This document shows, in pieces, positions 34,098 to 42,176 of a stretch of 43,857 nt of DNA. The stretch comes from an uncultured Acidobacteriota bacterium (GTDB lineage: Bacteria; Acidobacteriota; Terriglobia; Bryobacterales; Bryobacteraceae). Location: assembly GCA_900696665.1 (NCBI GenBank), contig CAADGY010000232.1, positions 1 to 43,857 on the forward strand, read 5' to 3'. Position 1 is the stretch's first letter. Each line of letters opens with the position of its first letter. Under the pieces are notes generated by a model. That model saw only the letters and a list, made by a program, of their open reading frames with translations, had not been told where the DNA came from and did no database searches. Both the position numbers and the translations under genes were made by a program.

Positions 34098-34706
34098 ATG
34101 CTGCGGGTCGGCTTGACCGGAGGTTTGGCGAGCGGGAAGACTAATGTCGGTCAGGCGCTCGAGTCGATGGGGTGCTACCTGATTCAGGCCGATCGACTGG
34201 GACGGAAGGTTCTGGAGCCCGGCGGACCGGCCTATGCATCCGTTCTGAAGGAATTTGGCGCCGGTATCCTGGAGGAAGACGGGAGCATTAACCGGAGAGA
34301 ACTGGCGGCACAGGTTTTCGCCAACCCGGACCGGCTGGCGGTGCTCAACAGCCTGGTTCACCCTCACGTCATCGAACTCGAAGGCAAACTGTTGGCGGAG
34401 TACGAACGCCGGGAGCCGCACGGAATCGGGGTTGTCGAAGCGGCAATTCTGATTGAGACCGGCAGCTTTAGGCGGTTCGACAAACTGATCCTTGTCATGT
34501 GCAGCCAAGAGCAACAACTGGAGCGTGCAATGAAGCGCGATGGCCTTAGCTATGAGGAAGTGCAGGCGCGTCTCGAGCGGCAAATGCCGCTCGAAGAGAA
34601 ACGGCAATACGCCGATTACGTGATCGATACCTCTGGCAGCAAAGAGGAGACGTTGGCGCAGACACGCGAGGTTTACAACTCGCTCCGGAGCCTGATTCAA
34701 AAATGA
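34098..34706 (+). CDS. coaE: Dephospho-CoA kinase
   Basis: CoaE phosphorylates the 3'-hydroxyl of dephospho-CoA in the last step of coenzyme A synthesis. The 202-aa protein begins at ATG 34098, followed at once by the P-loop GLTGGLASGKT (residues 5-15). It contains IQADRLGRKVLEPGGPAY, the LVHPHV segment and the C-terminal DYVIDTSGSKEET pattern typical of the family. The preceding in-frame ATG at 34062 lies within folD and is not favoured. The stop overlaps the start of the HtrA gene (ATGA). Confidence 0.93.
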   Translation: MLRVGLTGGLASGKTNVGQALESMGCYLIQADRLGRKVLEPGGPAYASVLKEFGAGILEEDGSINRRELAAQVFANPDRLAVLNSLVHPHVIELEGKLLAEYERREPHGIGVVEAAILIETGSFRRFDKLILVMCSQEQQLERAMKRDGLSYEEVQARLERQMPLEEKRQYADYVIDTSGSKEETLAQTREVYNSLRSLIQK

Positions 34707-35857
34707 GGAAGTATCGTTTTCTGATTTTGACGGCCCTGATTGTAGGGGGCTTCGTATACCTGACCTCGGTTTCCCGGTGGCCTCGCCGCTGGGTGGCAAA
34801 CGTGAGCGATGCGGGCGGAAACCTTTGGTCGGAGCCCGTGGTAGCCCGTACGGCGAGCCTCTCCACGGACGAAATCAACAACATCGAGATTTACAAAATG
34901 GCGCACGCCGCGACGGTGAACATTACGAGCACGGTTTACCGCCGCGGGTGGTTCATGCAGATCGTACCCGACCCGAGCACCGGTTCAGGGTTCGTTATCC
35001 GCGATGACGGTCTGATCCTCACCAATTACCATGTCGTATCGGGCCGCGCGCCGGAGATTCAGGTGACCATGCCGGACAAGAGCCGGTACAAGGCTTCCAT
35101 TCTGGCGCGTGATTACCCGAACGACCTCGCTCTCATCCGGATCGCGCCACGGAAAAAAATCGATTTCCTTCGACTCGGTGACTCTGATCATCTCCAGGTG
35201 GGACAGAAAGTGCTCGCGATCGGCAACCCCTTCGGCCTGGAAGGCACACTCACAACGGGCATCGTCAGTTCCATCGGGCGCACCATCGCGGACCAGAACG
35301 GCCGTGAACTGGAAGGCATGATTCAAACCGACGCGGCCATCAATCCCGGCAATAGCGGCGGTCCACTGCTCGATTCTTTTGGTAATGTGGTTGGAATTAA
35401 TACCGCTATATACGGACCCGGAGGAAATATCGGTATTGGCTTTGCAATGCCCATCAGCCGCGCCAAGTCAATGATTGAGCGCTACCAGGCCGGCGGCAGC
35501 TTTGCCCGCCCGCGGCTAGGCGTTAGTACGGTTTACGTCGCCGGTGACCTTGCTCAGATGCTGAACCTTCCTTCTGAGGGCGGCCTGCTGGTGCAGGAAG
35601 TGGGGCCAGGTTCGCCCGCCGCCTCAGCCGGCATACGCGATCCAAGGCAATGGGTCATCGTTGGGAACCTCGAGATCGGAGTGGGCGGCGACCTCATCAC
35701 CGAGGTCGATGGCCGCCCCGTCGATACGGATGACGCCGTGCGCCGCGCGCTCGATAGAAAACACGCGGGCGACACCTTGGAACTGACGGTCTTTCGCGAT
35801 GGCCGGAGCCGTAAGATCACGGTGACGCTCGGCGCGGCGTCAGAAGAGAATTTTTAG
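34703..35857 (+). CDS. HtrA/DegP-family membrane-anchored serine protease with PDZ domain
   Basis: This 384-aa protein has an N-terminal membrane anchor (FLILTALIVGGFVYLTSV). The trypsin-like domain has the complete triad: His110 (TNYHVVSG), Asp141 (NDLALIRI) and Ser218 (NPGNSGGPL). One PDZ domain follows from about residue 275 (LGVSTVYVAGDLAQML; GSPAASAGI; ITEVDGRPVDTDDAV). It should degrade or refold damaged proteins in the periplasm. The ATG overlaps the coaE stop. Downstream lies a truncated lutA copy. Confidence 0.92.
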   Translation: MRKYRFLILTALIVGGFVYLTSVSRWPRRWVANVSDAGGNLWSEPVVARTASLSTDEINNIEIYKMAHAATVNITSTVYRRGWFMQIVPDPSTGSGFVIRDDGLILTNYHVVSGRAPEIQVTMPDKSRYKASILARDYPNDLALIRIAPRKKIDFLRLGDSDHLQVGQKVLAIGNPFGLEGTLTTGIVSSIGRTIADQNGRELEGMIQTDAAINPGNSGGPLLDSFGNVVGINTAIYGPGGNIGIGFAMPISRAKSMIERYQAGGSFARPRLGVSTVYVAGDLAQMLNLPSEGGLLVQEVGPGSPAASAGIRDPRQWVIVGNLEIGVGGDLITEVDGRPVDTDDAVRRALDRKHAGDTLELTVFRDGRSRKITVTLGAASEENF

Positions 35858-35888
35858 CGCCGGCGCACGGCGCCCACCCGGCAGCCGT

Positions 35889-35986
35889 ACAGCCGGTGTT
35901 ACAATCTCAGCTTCATGGGTCCCCGGGTATCGATCTTTGTCACTTGTGTCGTGGACCAGCTTTTCCCGCGCGTCGGCCGAGGATAA
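35889..35986 (+). pseudogene. Truncated duplicate of the lutA promoter and first 22 codons
   Basis: Bases 35889-35978 match 38159-38248, the lutA promoter and start, at 84 of 90 positions. The copy keeps the extended -10 (TGT-TACAAT, 35897-35905) and the ATG at 35915. It encodes GPRVSIFVTCVVDQLFPRVG and then runs into unrelated sequence, with a TAA at 35984-35986. Of the six differences, two fall in codon 2 and change Asn to Gly. The other four are synonymous, which is unlike random decay after a recent duplication. Confidence 0.88.
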
Positions 35987-36103
35987 CGCCGGTTGGCAGC
36001 CTTTTTCTCGCAAAGTTCACTTATACGCTCGGGCCTTTGACTCTACGTGATTGCGGACCTCCACGCAGATTTGGGAAAATTCTGCAATTTTCGCAATTAA
36101 GCA

Positions 36104-36132
36104 TTGATATTACTCCATTTTAATCGGATAAT
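36104..36132 (+). promoter_or_regulatory. Sigma-70 promoter of the insertion genes
   Basis: TTGATA (36104-36109) and GATAAT (36127-36132) are 17 bases apart, in a locally AT-rich region unlike the rest of the window. The predicted leader is about 108 nt. It contains a 15-codon frame (36204-36251) whose stop overlaps the ATG of the next gene, and an AAGGAG ribosome site. Confidence 0.6.
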
Positions 36133-36247
36133 AAGGCCGCTTTAATATTAATAGCCAAGAGCGCTTATTGCGGACGAAAGGAGTCAGTAATATTCCAGCG
36201 GCTATGGCGACCCACCCGGCCTCAAATCGTACAAGGAGATGTGATTT

Positions 36248-37237
36248 ATGAGCATGTCTTTTCTGCATTTGACGTCCAAAACGAACCTTCGTTTCTGTTG
36301 GCTACTGTTTGCTATAGCAGGGGTTGGAGGTAGCTTGAGCCAGCCACTGCGCGCACAAAGCAGTTGCGATAGCCCGCCTTGCTACAACCCGATTCCGTGT
36401 GCGAATTGCAATGGCACCTGGGTCGATGATGCAAGGGCCACTTGGACCTTGGATACCGACTGGCAACAAGGTCCAAATTACATCACTGGTTTTCTTGACG
36501 TCCCTGCTCGGGTTGATTGTCCTCCCGGACGCTATTCGCAGGTAAGCGGAACGATGACCTCATACCCGGGAGGCGGCAGCTTGCCGGGCAAAACTACTTT
36601 TGTCATCACTGCACAATCGCCGCCACCAAATACATCAACGTGTACTTGGGCACAGTGGATCCGCTATTCCGGTGAGATCTTCAATAATGGATGTAATACA
36701 GGAAACGGAACGTTGACCAACAGTTTCGGTGATTCCTCCTATTTTTTCTGGTCTAAAGGTTGCGAACTTCCTTCTCGCGACGATACGTTCACGTCGGGCC
36801 TTTGGGCCGATGATACTGGTAGACCGACCATGTACTACTGGATTGGGCAAGTCGTTGCCGATCGCAATTTCGGTGGCCGCCAAGTTGTGGAGGCCCAGGG
36901 CGGCCCGGGAAGCGACGGGTGTCACTTCCAAGGCTCTTTCTATTCACCATTCGATAAAGTCACTGGCGGAGGATGGCCTGTTGGATCGCTTAATTACAAC
37001 ACATACGGATACGACCGCGTGGGATGGTCACCGCAGGCCGTTACCTATTACCGCTCGGAGCGAACGGCGAGAGGTTTACCTCTTCCGTGCTCGCAGACAA
37101 TGATTCAGGCGATGAGGGTAATGTGTAATACAGGAACTCATCAGACTTACTGGGCGAATACGCTAACCAATGCAATCGATTCGAATACGGTGTCATCCAA
37201 GCGAGGTAACGCGCCACAGCAAACCAGACAATGGTGA
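36248..37237 (+). CDS. Cysteine-rich secreted protein of unknown family (329 aa)
   Basis: I do not recognise this protein. It has a signal peptide (CWLLFAIAGVGGSLSQPLRAQ). The mature part has eleven cysteines, many aromatic residues and many Gly, Asn, Ser and Thr. The first cysteines are clustered (SSCDSPPCYNPIPCANCNGTW), then spread through a likely beta-rich body (TSGLWADDTGRPTMYYWIG). Such a composition suggests a disulfide-stabilised extracellular domain. AAGGAG lies eight to nine bases before the ATG. The codon use looks less GC-rich than neighbouring genes. The STN-like gene follows after 34 bases. Confidence 0.7.
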   Translation: MSMSFLHLTSKTNLRFCWLLFAIAGVGGSLSQPLRAQSSCDSPPCYNPIPCANCNGTWVDDARATWTLDTDWQQGPNYITGFLDVPARVDCPPGRYSQVSGTMTSYPGGGSLPGKTTFVITAQSPPPNTSTCTWAQWIRYSGEIFNNGCNTGNGTLTNSFGDSSYFFWSKGCELPSRDDTFTSGLWADDTGRPTMYYWIGQVVADRNFGGRQVVEAQGGPGSDGCHFQGSFYSPFDKVTGGGWPVGSLNYNTYGYDRVGWSPQAVTYYRSERTARGLPLPCSQTMIQAMRVMCNTGTHQTYWANTLTNAIDSNTVSSKRGNAPQQTRQW

Positions 37238-37271
37238 TCAAAGCAATCAGAGCAGAGAGGAGAATATCGAC

Positions 37272-38129
37272 ATGAAGAACTTAATTCGCGCGCTGTTGTG
37301 TTTTTGCGTCCACGGTATCTGCTTTGCGCAGCAGCCCTATACGGTTTCGGGCAACCTCGCCAAAATTCATGACCCCCGGCCCGTTGCCGCACTGGCCGAC
37401 CTGATTCAGGAACGGTATGGAGTTCCGGTAAACTACGAAGACATCCGCACAGTCTTTGCAGGTGATATTGTGGACGAAACGGCGCCCCAGGCGCGGCTGC
37501 GGAACCCTCAGGCACTCGCCCTGGGAAGGAAGTGGGGAACCTTGGAGGTCACATTGGTATCTCCCGCCAGCACCGTCGAGGAGCGGCTTCCACAAGCCAA
37601 GGCGCTGATTGCGGATGCGCTCGCACAGCATGTCTCCCGCGGTCAGAATGGGATGTTTGATGTTACCGGGGGAGCCAGGGGACTTTACCTGATTCCGAAG
37701 CTCTCACGAGGCCGCGATGGAAAACTGGCCATGAGTACGAGCCCGCTGGATCTTTTCATTGTCATTCCGCCGGCCCGCATGACAGCAGAGCAATGCTTTG
37801 ACACAATCGTTTCCAAGCTCAACGAAACCGGAGCGGTCAAAATCATCCCCGGAATTCAACCGTCCAACTTCCTCATACAAGCCACGGGGATCTGTGAGGC
37901 ACAGAACGAGCCGGCGCGCGACGTGGTCGAAAGGGTTCTCCGTTTCACCCGGCCGGGAGAGGCCGTTGGGCCAACGACGACGACCAGAAGCGAACGGCCT
38001 GTATTCGTCTGGCGCCTTTTGTACGATATTAAACTGGAGACTTATGCCCTGAACATCGTTCCCGCCATGAAGCTGGTCCGATCGCGATTCGGCGGCCACG
38101 ATTATACGGAAATCACTACGACGCCATAG
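37272..38129 (+). CDS. Exported protein with STN-like N-terminal segment (285 aa)
   Basis: The start is ATG 37272, eight bases after a GAGGAG ribosome site. A signal peptide (LIRALLCFCVHGICFAQ) is followed by VAALADLIQERYGVPVNYED. This pattern resembles the secretin/TonB short N-terminal (STN) domain of outer-membrane receptors and anti-sigma regulators, though only weakly. The remaining 200 residues alternate strand and helix (PLDLFIVIPPARMTAEQCFDT; VVERVLRFTRPGEAV) with few charged clusters. The function is unknown. It is presumably co-transcribed with the cysteine-rich gene. Confidence 0.65.
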   Translation: MKNLIRALLCFCVHGICFAQQPYTVSGNLAKIHDPRPVAALADLIQERYGVPVNYEDIRTVFAGDIVDETAPQARLRNPQALALGRKWGTLEVTLVSPASTVEERLPQAKALIADALAQHVSRGQNGMFDVTGGARGLYLIPKLSRGRDGKLAMSTSPLDLFIVIPPARMTAEQCFDTIVSKLNETGAVKIIPGIQPSNFLIQATGICEAQNEPARDVVERVLRFTRPGEAVGPTTTTRSERPVFVWRLLYDIKLETYALNIVPAMKLVRSRFGGHDYTEITTTP

Positions 38130-38166
38130 CGCCAGCGCCCCACCTCACCGTTACCCGGACAGCCGG

Positions 38167-38175
38167 TGTTACAAT
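38167..38175 (+). promoter_or_regulatory. Extended -10 promoter (TGT-TACAAT) of lutABC
   Basis: TGT followed by TACAAT ends nine bases before the lutA ATG. The same box is conserved in the truncated copy at 35897-35905. Similarity between the copies begins about eight bases upstream of it, so a -35 region is not conserved. Confidence 0.5.
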
Positions 38176-38184
38176 CTCAGCTTC

Positions 38185-38910
38185 ATGAATCCGCGGGTAT
38201 CGATCTTTGTCACCTGCGTCGTGGATCAGCTTTTCCCGCGCGTCGGCCTGGCGATGGCGGACGTGTTGGAGCGCGCGGGATGTCTCGTCGATTTTCCGGA
38301 GCGGCAGACCTGCTGCGGTCAACCGGCGTTCAATAGCGGATATCACGACGACGCGCGCAGAGTTGCGCGGTACTTTCTGGATGTTTTCAAGGACAGTGAA
38401 TACATCGTTGTTCCCTCCGGCTCCTGCACATCCATGATCACGCATCATTACGCGGATCTCTTCCGCGATAGCCCGGAATGGCTGGACCGTGCAAAACAAA
38501 TCGCTCCACGAGTGTGGGAGTTTTCCACTTTCCTCGTGGAAGTCCTCCAAATCACCGACGTCGGTGCAAGCCTCGAAACTGTGGCGACGTATCATGACAG
38601 TTGTCATGCGCTTCGGGAGCTGCAAATCAAAGAAGCACCCCGGAAACTGTTGCGCCATGTGCGCGGCCTGGAATTGCGAGAGATGGATACGGCGGAGGAA
38701 TGCTGCGGATTCGGTGGGACGTTCTCCGTGAAGTTTCCCGGCGTGTCCGGCGGCATGGCGCGGACGAAAATCGATTCCATTGTGCGTACGAACGCCGATG
38801 TGGTTGTGTCGGTCGATTCCAGTTGCCTGATGCAGATCCAAGGCGCTCTGTCCCGGGCGGGCCTGCCAACGAAGACCATGCATCTGGCCGAGGTGCTCGC
38901 TGCACGGTAG
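38185..38910 (+). CDS. lutA: L-lactate utilisation protein A (cysteine-rich Fe-S subunit)
   Basis: LutA is the CCG-domain subunit of the three-part lactate oxidation complex, which converts L-lactate to pyruvate. Two CCG motifs are visible: CCGQPAFNSGYHDDA (Cys43-Cys44) and CCGFGGTFSVKFPGVSGGMA (Cys173-Cys174). They probably bind Fe-S clusters or quinone-linked cofactors, as in heterodisulfide-reductase-like proteins. At 241 aa it is full length. lutB begins four bases after the stop. The first 22 codons are duplicated at 35915-35986. Confidence 0.93.
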   Translation: MNPRVSIFVTCVVDQLFPRVGLAMADVLERAGCLVDFPERQTCCGQPAFNSGYHDDARRVARYFLDVFKDSEYIVVPSGSCTSMITHHYADLFRDSPEWLDRAKQIAPRVWEFSTFLVEVLQITDVGASLETVATYHDSCHALRELQIKEAPRKLLRHVRGLELREMDTAEECCGFGGTFSVKFPGVSGGMARTKIDSIVRTNADVVVSVDSSCLMQIQGALSRAGLPTKTMHLAEVLAAR

Positions 38911-38914
38911 ACCC

Positions 38915-40339
38915 ATGACCTCCCTTCCCGAAGCTAACATCGAAAGAACCCTGGCTGATGCGAATCTCCAGCTTGCCATCTACGCTTCCACCGGCCGCCT
39001 GATGGACAAACGCAAGACTGCGGTATCGGCGGAACTGTTGCCCGATTACCAGGAACTCCGCACCCAGGCGAACGCTGTCAAGAAGCATGCGCTCGACAAT
39101 CTGGATTTTTACCTCGAGCAATTTGAAACGAATGTTCAGAACGTGGGTGGCCATGTGGTCTACTGCCGTGACGGGACGGAAGTAGCCGATTTCGTATTGA
39201 AACTCGCCAAAGAGAGAGGAGCCGGGCTGCTCGTCAAGTCGAAGTCCATGACGACGGAGGAGATCGATCTGAACGAACGGTTGGAGCATCACGGGCTTCA
39301 TGCAGTCGAAACCGATCTCGGCGAGTATATCCTTCAATTGGCGGAAGAGCGCCCTTATCATATCGTCGCTCCCGCCCTGCACAAAACCCGTTACGACGTG
39401 GCCGATATCTTTACGTCGAAGCTTGGCGTGGAACGGGAAATCGTACCCGAGAACCAGACGAGAATCGCCCGTGAGGTACTGAGGGAAAAATTTCTCGCGG
39501 CCGATATCGGACTCACGGGCGCCAATTTTCTGGTGGCGGATTCCGGCGCTGTCGTTCTGGTCGAAAACGAAGGGAACGCCCGGCTGACCAGTTCCGCGCC
39601 GAAGATCCATATTGCCGTAGCGGGAATTGAGAAGATCATTCCTCGCGCACAGGATCTCGCCGTCTTCCTCAAGTTGCTGGGCCGCAGCGCCACCGGACAG
39701 CACCTTACGGTCTATACTTCGTTTTTATCCGGGCCGCGGCGCAACGGCGAGATTGACGGTCCGGACGAATTCTACGTCGTGCTCCTGGACAACGGCCGCA
39801 CGCGGTTGCTAGCCGACAATGAAAAGCGCCAATCGCTCTATTGCATCCGCTGTGGCGCGTGTCTGAATATCTGTCCGGTGTACCGCAAAATCGGCGGCCA
39901 CAATTATCCATGGGTCTATTCGGGCCCGATCGGCGCTATCATTACACCGCAATACCAGGGGATCGGGAAGAATCCCTGGCTGCCCTACGCCTCGAGCCTT
40001 TGCGGCGCGTGCGCGGAGGTCTGTCCGGTTAAGATCGATATACCCAAGCTGCTGCTCGATCTCCGGTCGGAAGTCACCGCAACACACCCGAAAGATCAGA
40101 AGAGCAGAATTGAACGCATGTCTTTTCGAGTCTGGTCCTGGCTGATGACGAAGCCAAAGCTTTTCGAGATGGCCGGCATGGCCGCTTCCACCGCCCTGGC
40201 CAACGGATGCGGGTGGCTACGGAACGTACCCGCTCCGCTGAACATCGGACCTCTGCGGGCGTGGATCAGCCAGCGGGATCTTCCCGTTCCACCGCCGAAG
40301 AGCTTCCGGCAACTCTGGCGCACGAGGCCCAACAAGTAA
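38915..40339 (+). CDS. lutB: L-lactate utilisation protein B (ferredoxin-type Fe-S subunit)
   Basis: This 474-aa protein has an N-terminal LUD-like domain followed by two iron-sulfur clusters. The first cluster is CIRCGACLNICPV (Cys310, 313, 316, 320). The second is CGACAEVCPV (Cys363, 366, 370). The conserved region GLTGANFLVADSGAVVLVENEGNARL in the middle is typical of LutB/LldF. It transfers electrons within the LutABC complex to the respiratory chain. lutC starts one base after the stop. Confidence 0.94.
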   Translation: MTSLPEANIERTLADANLQLAIYASTGRLMDKRKTAVSAELLPDYQELRTQANAVKKHALDNLDFYLEQFETNVQNVGGHVVYCRDGTEVADFVLKLAKERGAGLLVKSKSMTTEEIDLNERLEHHGLHAVETDLGEYILQLAEERPYHIVAPALHKTRYDVADIFTSKLGVEREIVPENQTRIAREVLREKFLAADIGLTGANFLVADSGAVVLVENEGNARLTSSAPKIHIAVAGIEKIIPRAQDLAVFLKLLGRSATGQHLTVYTSFLSGPRRNGEIDGPDEFYVVLLDNGRTRLLADNEKRQSLYCIRCGACLNICPVYRKIGGHNYPWVYSGPIGAIITPQYQGIGKNPWLPYASSLCGACAEVCPVKIDIPKLLLDLRSEVTATHPKDQKSRIERMSFRVWSWLMTKPKLFEMAGMAASTALANGCGWLRNVPAPLNIGPLRAWISQRDLPVPPPKSFRQLWRTRPNK

Positions 40340-40340
40340 G

Positions 40341-40973
40341 ATGTCACGCGACGATATTCTTCAGCAGGTCCGGTCCGCTCTTGGTCGGAAGTCTGGCGAA
40401 GCTCCACCGGATGCGCCGCCCGCAAGAATTCGCATTCCTCAGCCGGACACAGACGAACGGATTCGTTCTTTCGTATGCGCGCTCGAGGGGCTGGCGGGAA
40501 AAGCCTTTGTAGCGGACTCGGTCGAAGAGGCCCGCCATTATGCCGCGGCTCTTCTCGAAAACGGGACGGCGGTAGCGTCGAATGCTCCATTCCTCGAGCA
40601 GTTGGGCATTCGAACCCTGCCCGGCGTGCAATCGGGCTTCTACGACCGGGATGAATTGCGAGCCGTCTGCGCCAGCGCCGGCCTTGGCATCACGGGCGCG
40701 GATTATGCCCTGTCCGACACCGGGACGCTGGTTTTGATCTCCTCACCGGAAGAAGCACGGCTCATTTCGCTGCTGCCACCGGTGCATCTTGCCTTTGTCG
40801 CACGGGAAAATATTCTTTCCGGATTGGATGAGTTATTCGCTGTTTTGCCCATGCCGGCGGCAAGAACCAGTTCCATGATCCTGATTACCGGACCGAGCCG
40901 TACGGCGGATATTGAACAGATTCTGATCCGGGGTGTCCACGGCCCCGGTCACGTTCATGTGGTAATAGTCTAG
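40341..40973 (+). CDS. lutC: L-lactate utilisation protein C (LUD domain)
   Basis: This is a 210-aa LUD-domain protein (DUF162). The core shows VASNAPFLEQLGIRTLPGV, then GITGADYALSDTGTLVLIS, then PPVHLAFVARENIL, and ends with ITGPSRTADIEQILIRGVHGPG, which is characteristic of LutC/LldG. It completes the lutABC operon. No lactate permease or lutR-type regulator is adjacent. Confidence 0.93.
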   Translation: MSRDDILQQVRSALGRKSGEAPPDAPPARIRIPQPDTDERIRSFVCALEGLAGKAFVADSVEEARHYAAALLENGTAVASNAPFLEQLGIRTLPGVQSGFYDRDELRAVCASAGLGITGADYALSDTGTLVLISSPEEARLISLLPPVHLAFVARENILSGLDELFAVLPMPAARTSSMILITGPSRTADIEQILIRGVHGPGHVHVVIV

Positions 40974-41021
40974 AATCTAGAAGAAACGGAACTTGCGATC
41001 GCCGCATCCAAGGTTAAAAGA

Positions 41022-41618
41022 ATGAGACACTTAACTCCTATCCTGCTCGCTGCCGCTTTTTTGGCCGGTCAACCTCTGGCGCACGCTCAAGTCGCCGAAT
41101 TTGCCGTCATCGGCGGCACCTCCCGCCTGAGTAACGCTGGTATCGGCTCTTTCAACTTTGAAAACCCGCGCGAGGACGATGTCGAATTGACGGACGGGTG
41201 GCGCCTTGGCTTTCGAATGACCCTTAACAACTGGCGGTTCCTGGGCCATGAGTTTGGCTACGCTTACAACCGGACCAGTCTGAAAGTTGGGTCGGATGAG
41301 GCAGGAATGGCCATCCATCAGGGTTTTTACAATTTCCTGGCCTATGCGACTCCCGAGGGAAGTATTGTACGCCCGTTCGCTACCGGAGGTGTCCACTTTG
41401 CCAATTTCACTCCCCCGGGCATATCAGTCACTCAAGGCGGCGGCGATACCAAGTTCGGGGTGAACTACGGCGGAGGTTTAAAGATCCGGGTGTCTCACAG
41501 CCTCATGCTGCGGTTCGATGTACGCGATTACCTTACTGGGAAACCGTTCGATCTGCCCGGACAGAGGGGCAAGCTGCATCAGCTCGAAATTGGGGTCGGC
41601 TTGGGGATCGCGCTGTAG
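41022..41618 (+). CDS. Outer-membrane beta-barrel protein
   Basis: This 198-aa protein has a signal peptide (ILLAAAFLAGQPLAHAQ). Alternating hydrophobic strands follow (EFAVIGGTSRLS; WRLGFRMTLNNWRFLGHEFGYAYNR; VRPFATGGVHFANF; LMLRFDVRDYLTG), ending with the hydrophobic strand LEIGVGLGIAL. This is the pattern of an eight-stranded OmpA/OmpX-like barrel. No ligand or function can be assigned. AAGG lies about ten bases before the ATG. Confidence 0.75.
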   Translation: MRHLTPILLAAAFLAGQPLAHAQVAEFAVIGGTSRLSNAGIGSFNFENPREDDVELTDGWRLGFRMTLNNWRFLGHEFGYAYNRTSLKVGSDEAGMAIHQGFYNFLAYATPEGSIVRPFATGGVHFANFTPPGISVTQGGGDTKFGVNYGGGLKIRVSHSLMLRFDVRDYLTGKPFDLPGQRGKLHQLEIGVGLGIAL

Positions 41619-41637
41619 ACACGCACGCAGCATTTCT

Positions 41638-42168
41638 TTATGGTTTCCGCACAATCTGCCAACAGCGCTCGCAGAACCTGGCGGCCTTCAGGTCCAGGCG
41701 CTCGACGGAGTGCGTGGATGCCATCGCGCATCTCCAATCCGGGCAATGCCGCAAACCAAACGTGTGCCCGAGCTCGTGAACCGCTTCCTTTACCAGGCGA
41801 TCATTAAACAACGGTTCGCGCGGCGGAAGCCCGTAGAACTCTTCCCGTAGCCGGTGCGTGGAGACCAGCGCGCAGGGTCCCGAAAGCTGTGCTTCGCCGA
41901 AGACAAACGTAAGGATCGGCACATACAGATCGACCGGAGTGACAGCGAGCAGGTGAGTCCCGGGTTTGCGGACCAGCGGCTGCATGGCCTGGAGAATCGC
42001 AGTCGAGTGATACTGGTTCCGCGCCGGGTCGAGCGCAAAGGCCGGGTCGATCACGGTGTCCAGGACCCGGCAGGAAATCCCGAATACACCCGCGAGTGAA
42101 GCTGAGAGCCGGTCGAGAACGGCCAGATCCGGCTCGGTTTCCACAGCCATCAGGTGGATGGCTTTCAT
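41638..42168 (-). CDS. amzA: Archaemetzincin-family zinc metallopeptidase
   Basis: This 176-aa protein carries the full archaemetzincin signature: HELGHTFGLRHC (residues 131-142), then C147 in WRCAM, then C166 and C169 near the C terminus. The histidines and glutamate form the catalytic zinc site. The four cysteines (142, 147, 166, 169) form the second zinc site that defines the family. A GAGGTGA ribosome site precedes the ATG and overlaps the stop codon of the response regulator, which lies eight bases upstream. The gene is therefore the third member of the kinase-regulator operon. The substrate is unknown. Confidence 0.92.
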   Translation of the reverse strand: MKAIHLMAVETEPDLAVLDRLSASLAGVFGISCRVLDTVIDPAFALDPARNQYHSTAILQAMQPLVRKPGTHLLAVTPVDLYVPILTFVFGEAQLSGPCALVSTHRLREEFYGLPPREPLFNDRLVKEAVHELGHTFGLRHCPDWRCAMASTHSVERLDLKAARFCERCWQIVRKP

Positions 42169-42176
42169 GGATTACT

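Larger units (their letters stand above)
35889..38248. mobile_element. Two-gene insertion flanked by imperfect 90-bp direct repeats
   Basis: The repeats are 35889-35978 and 38159-38248. Between them lie an AT-rich promoter region, two genes for exported proteins and no transposase or integrase. The arrangement implies that the segment was joined into the htrA-lutA junction, leaving a broken lutA copy at the left and a complete one at the right. Homologous recombination with imported DNA is one route. An unrecognised element is another. Confidence 0.55.

Noticed and set aside
36204-36251. 15-codon frame overlapping the start of the cysteine-rich gene
   Set aside because: The stop/start overlap is suggestive, but it has no ribosome site and is too short to support as a gene. 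It is mentioned only in the promoter entry.
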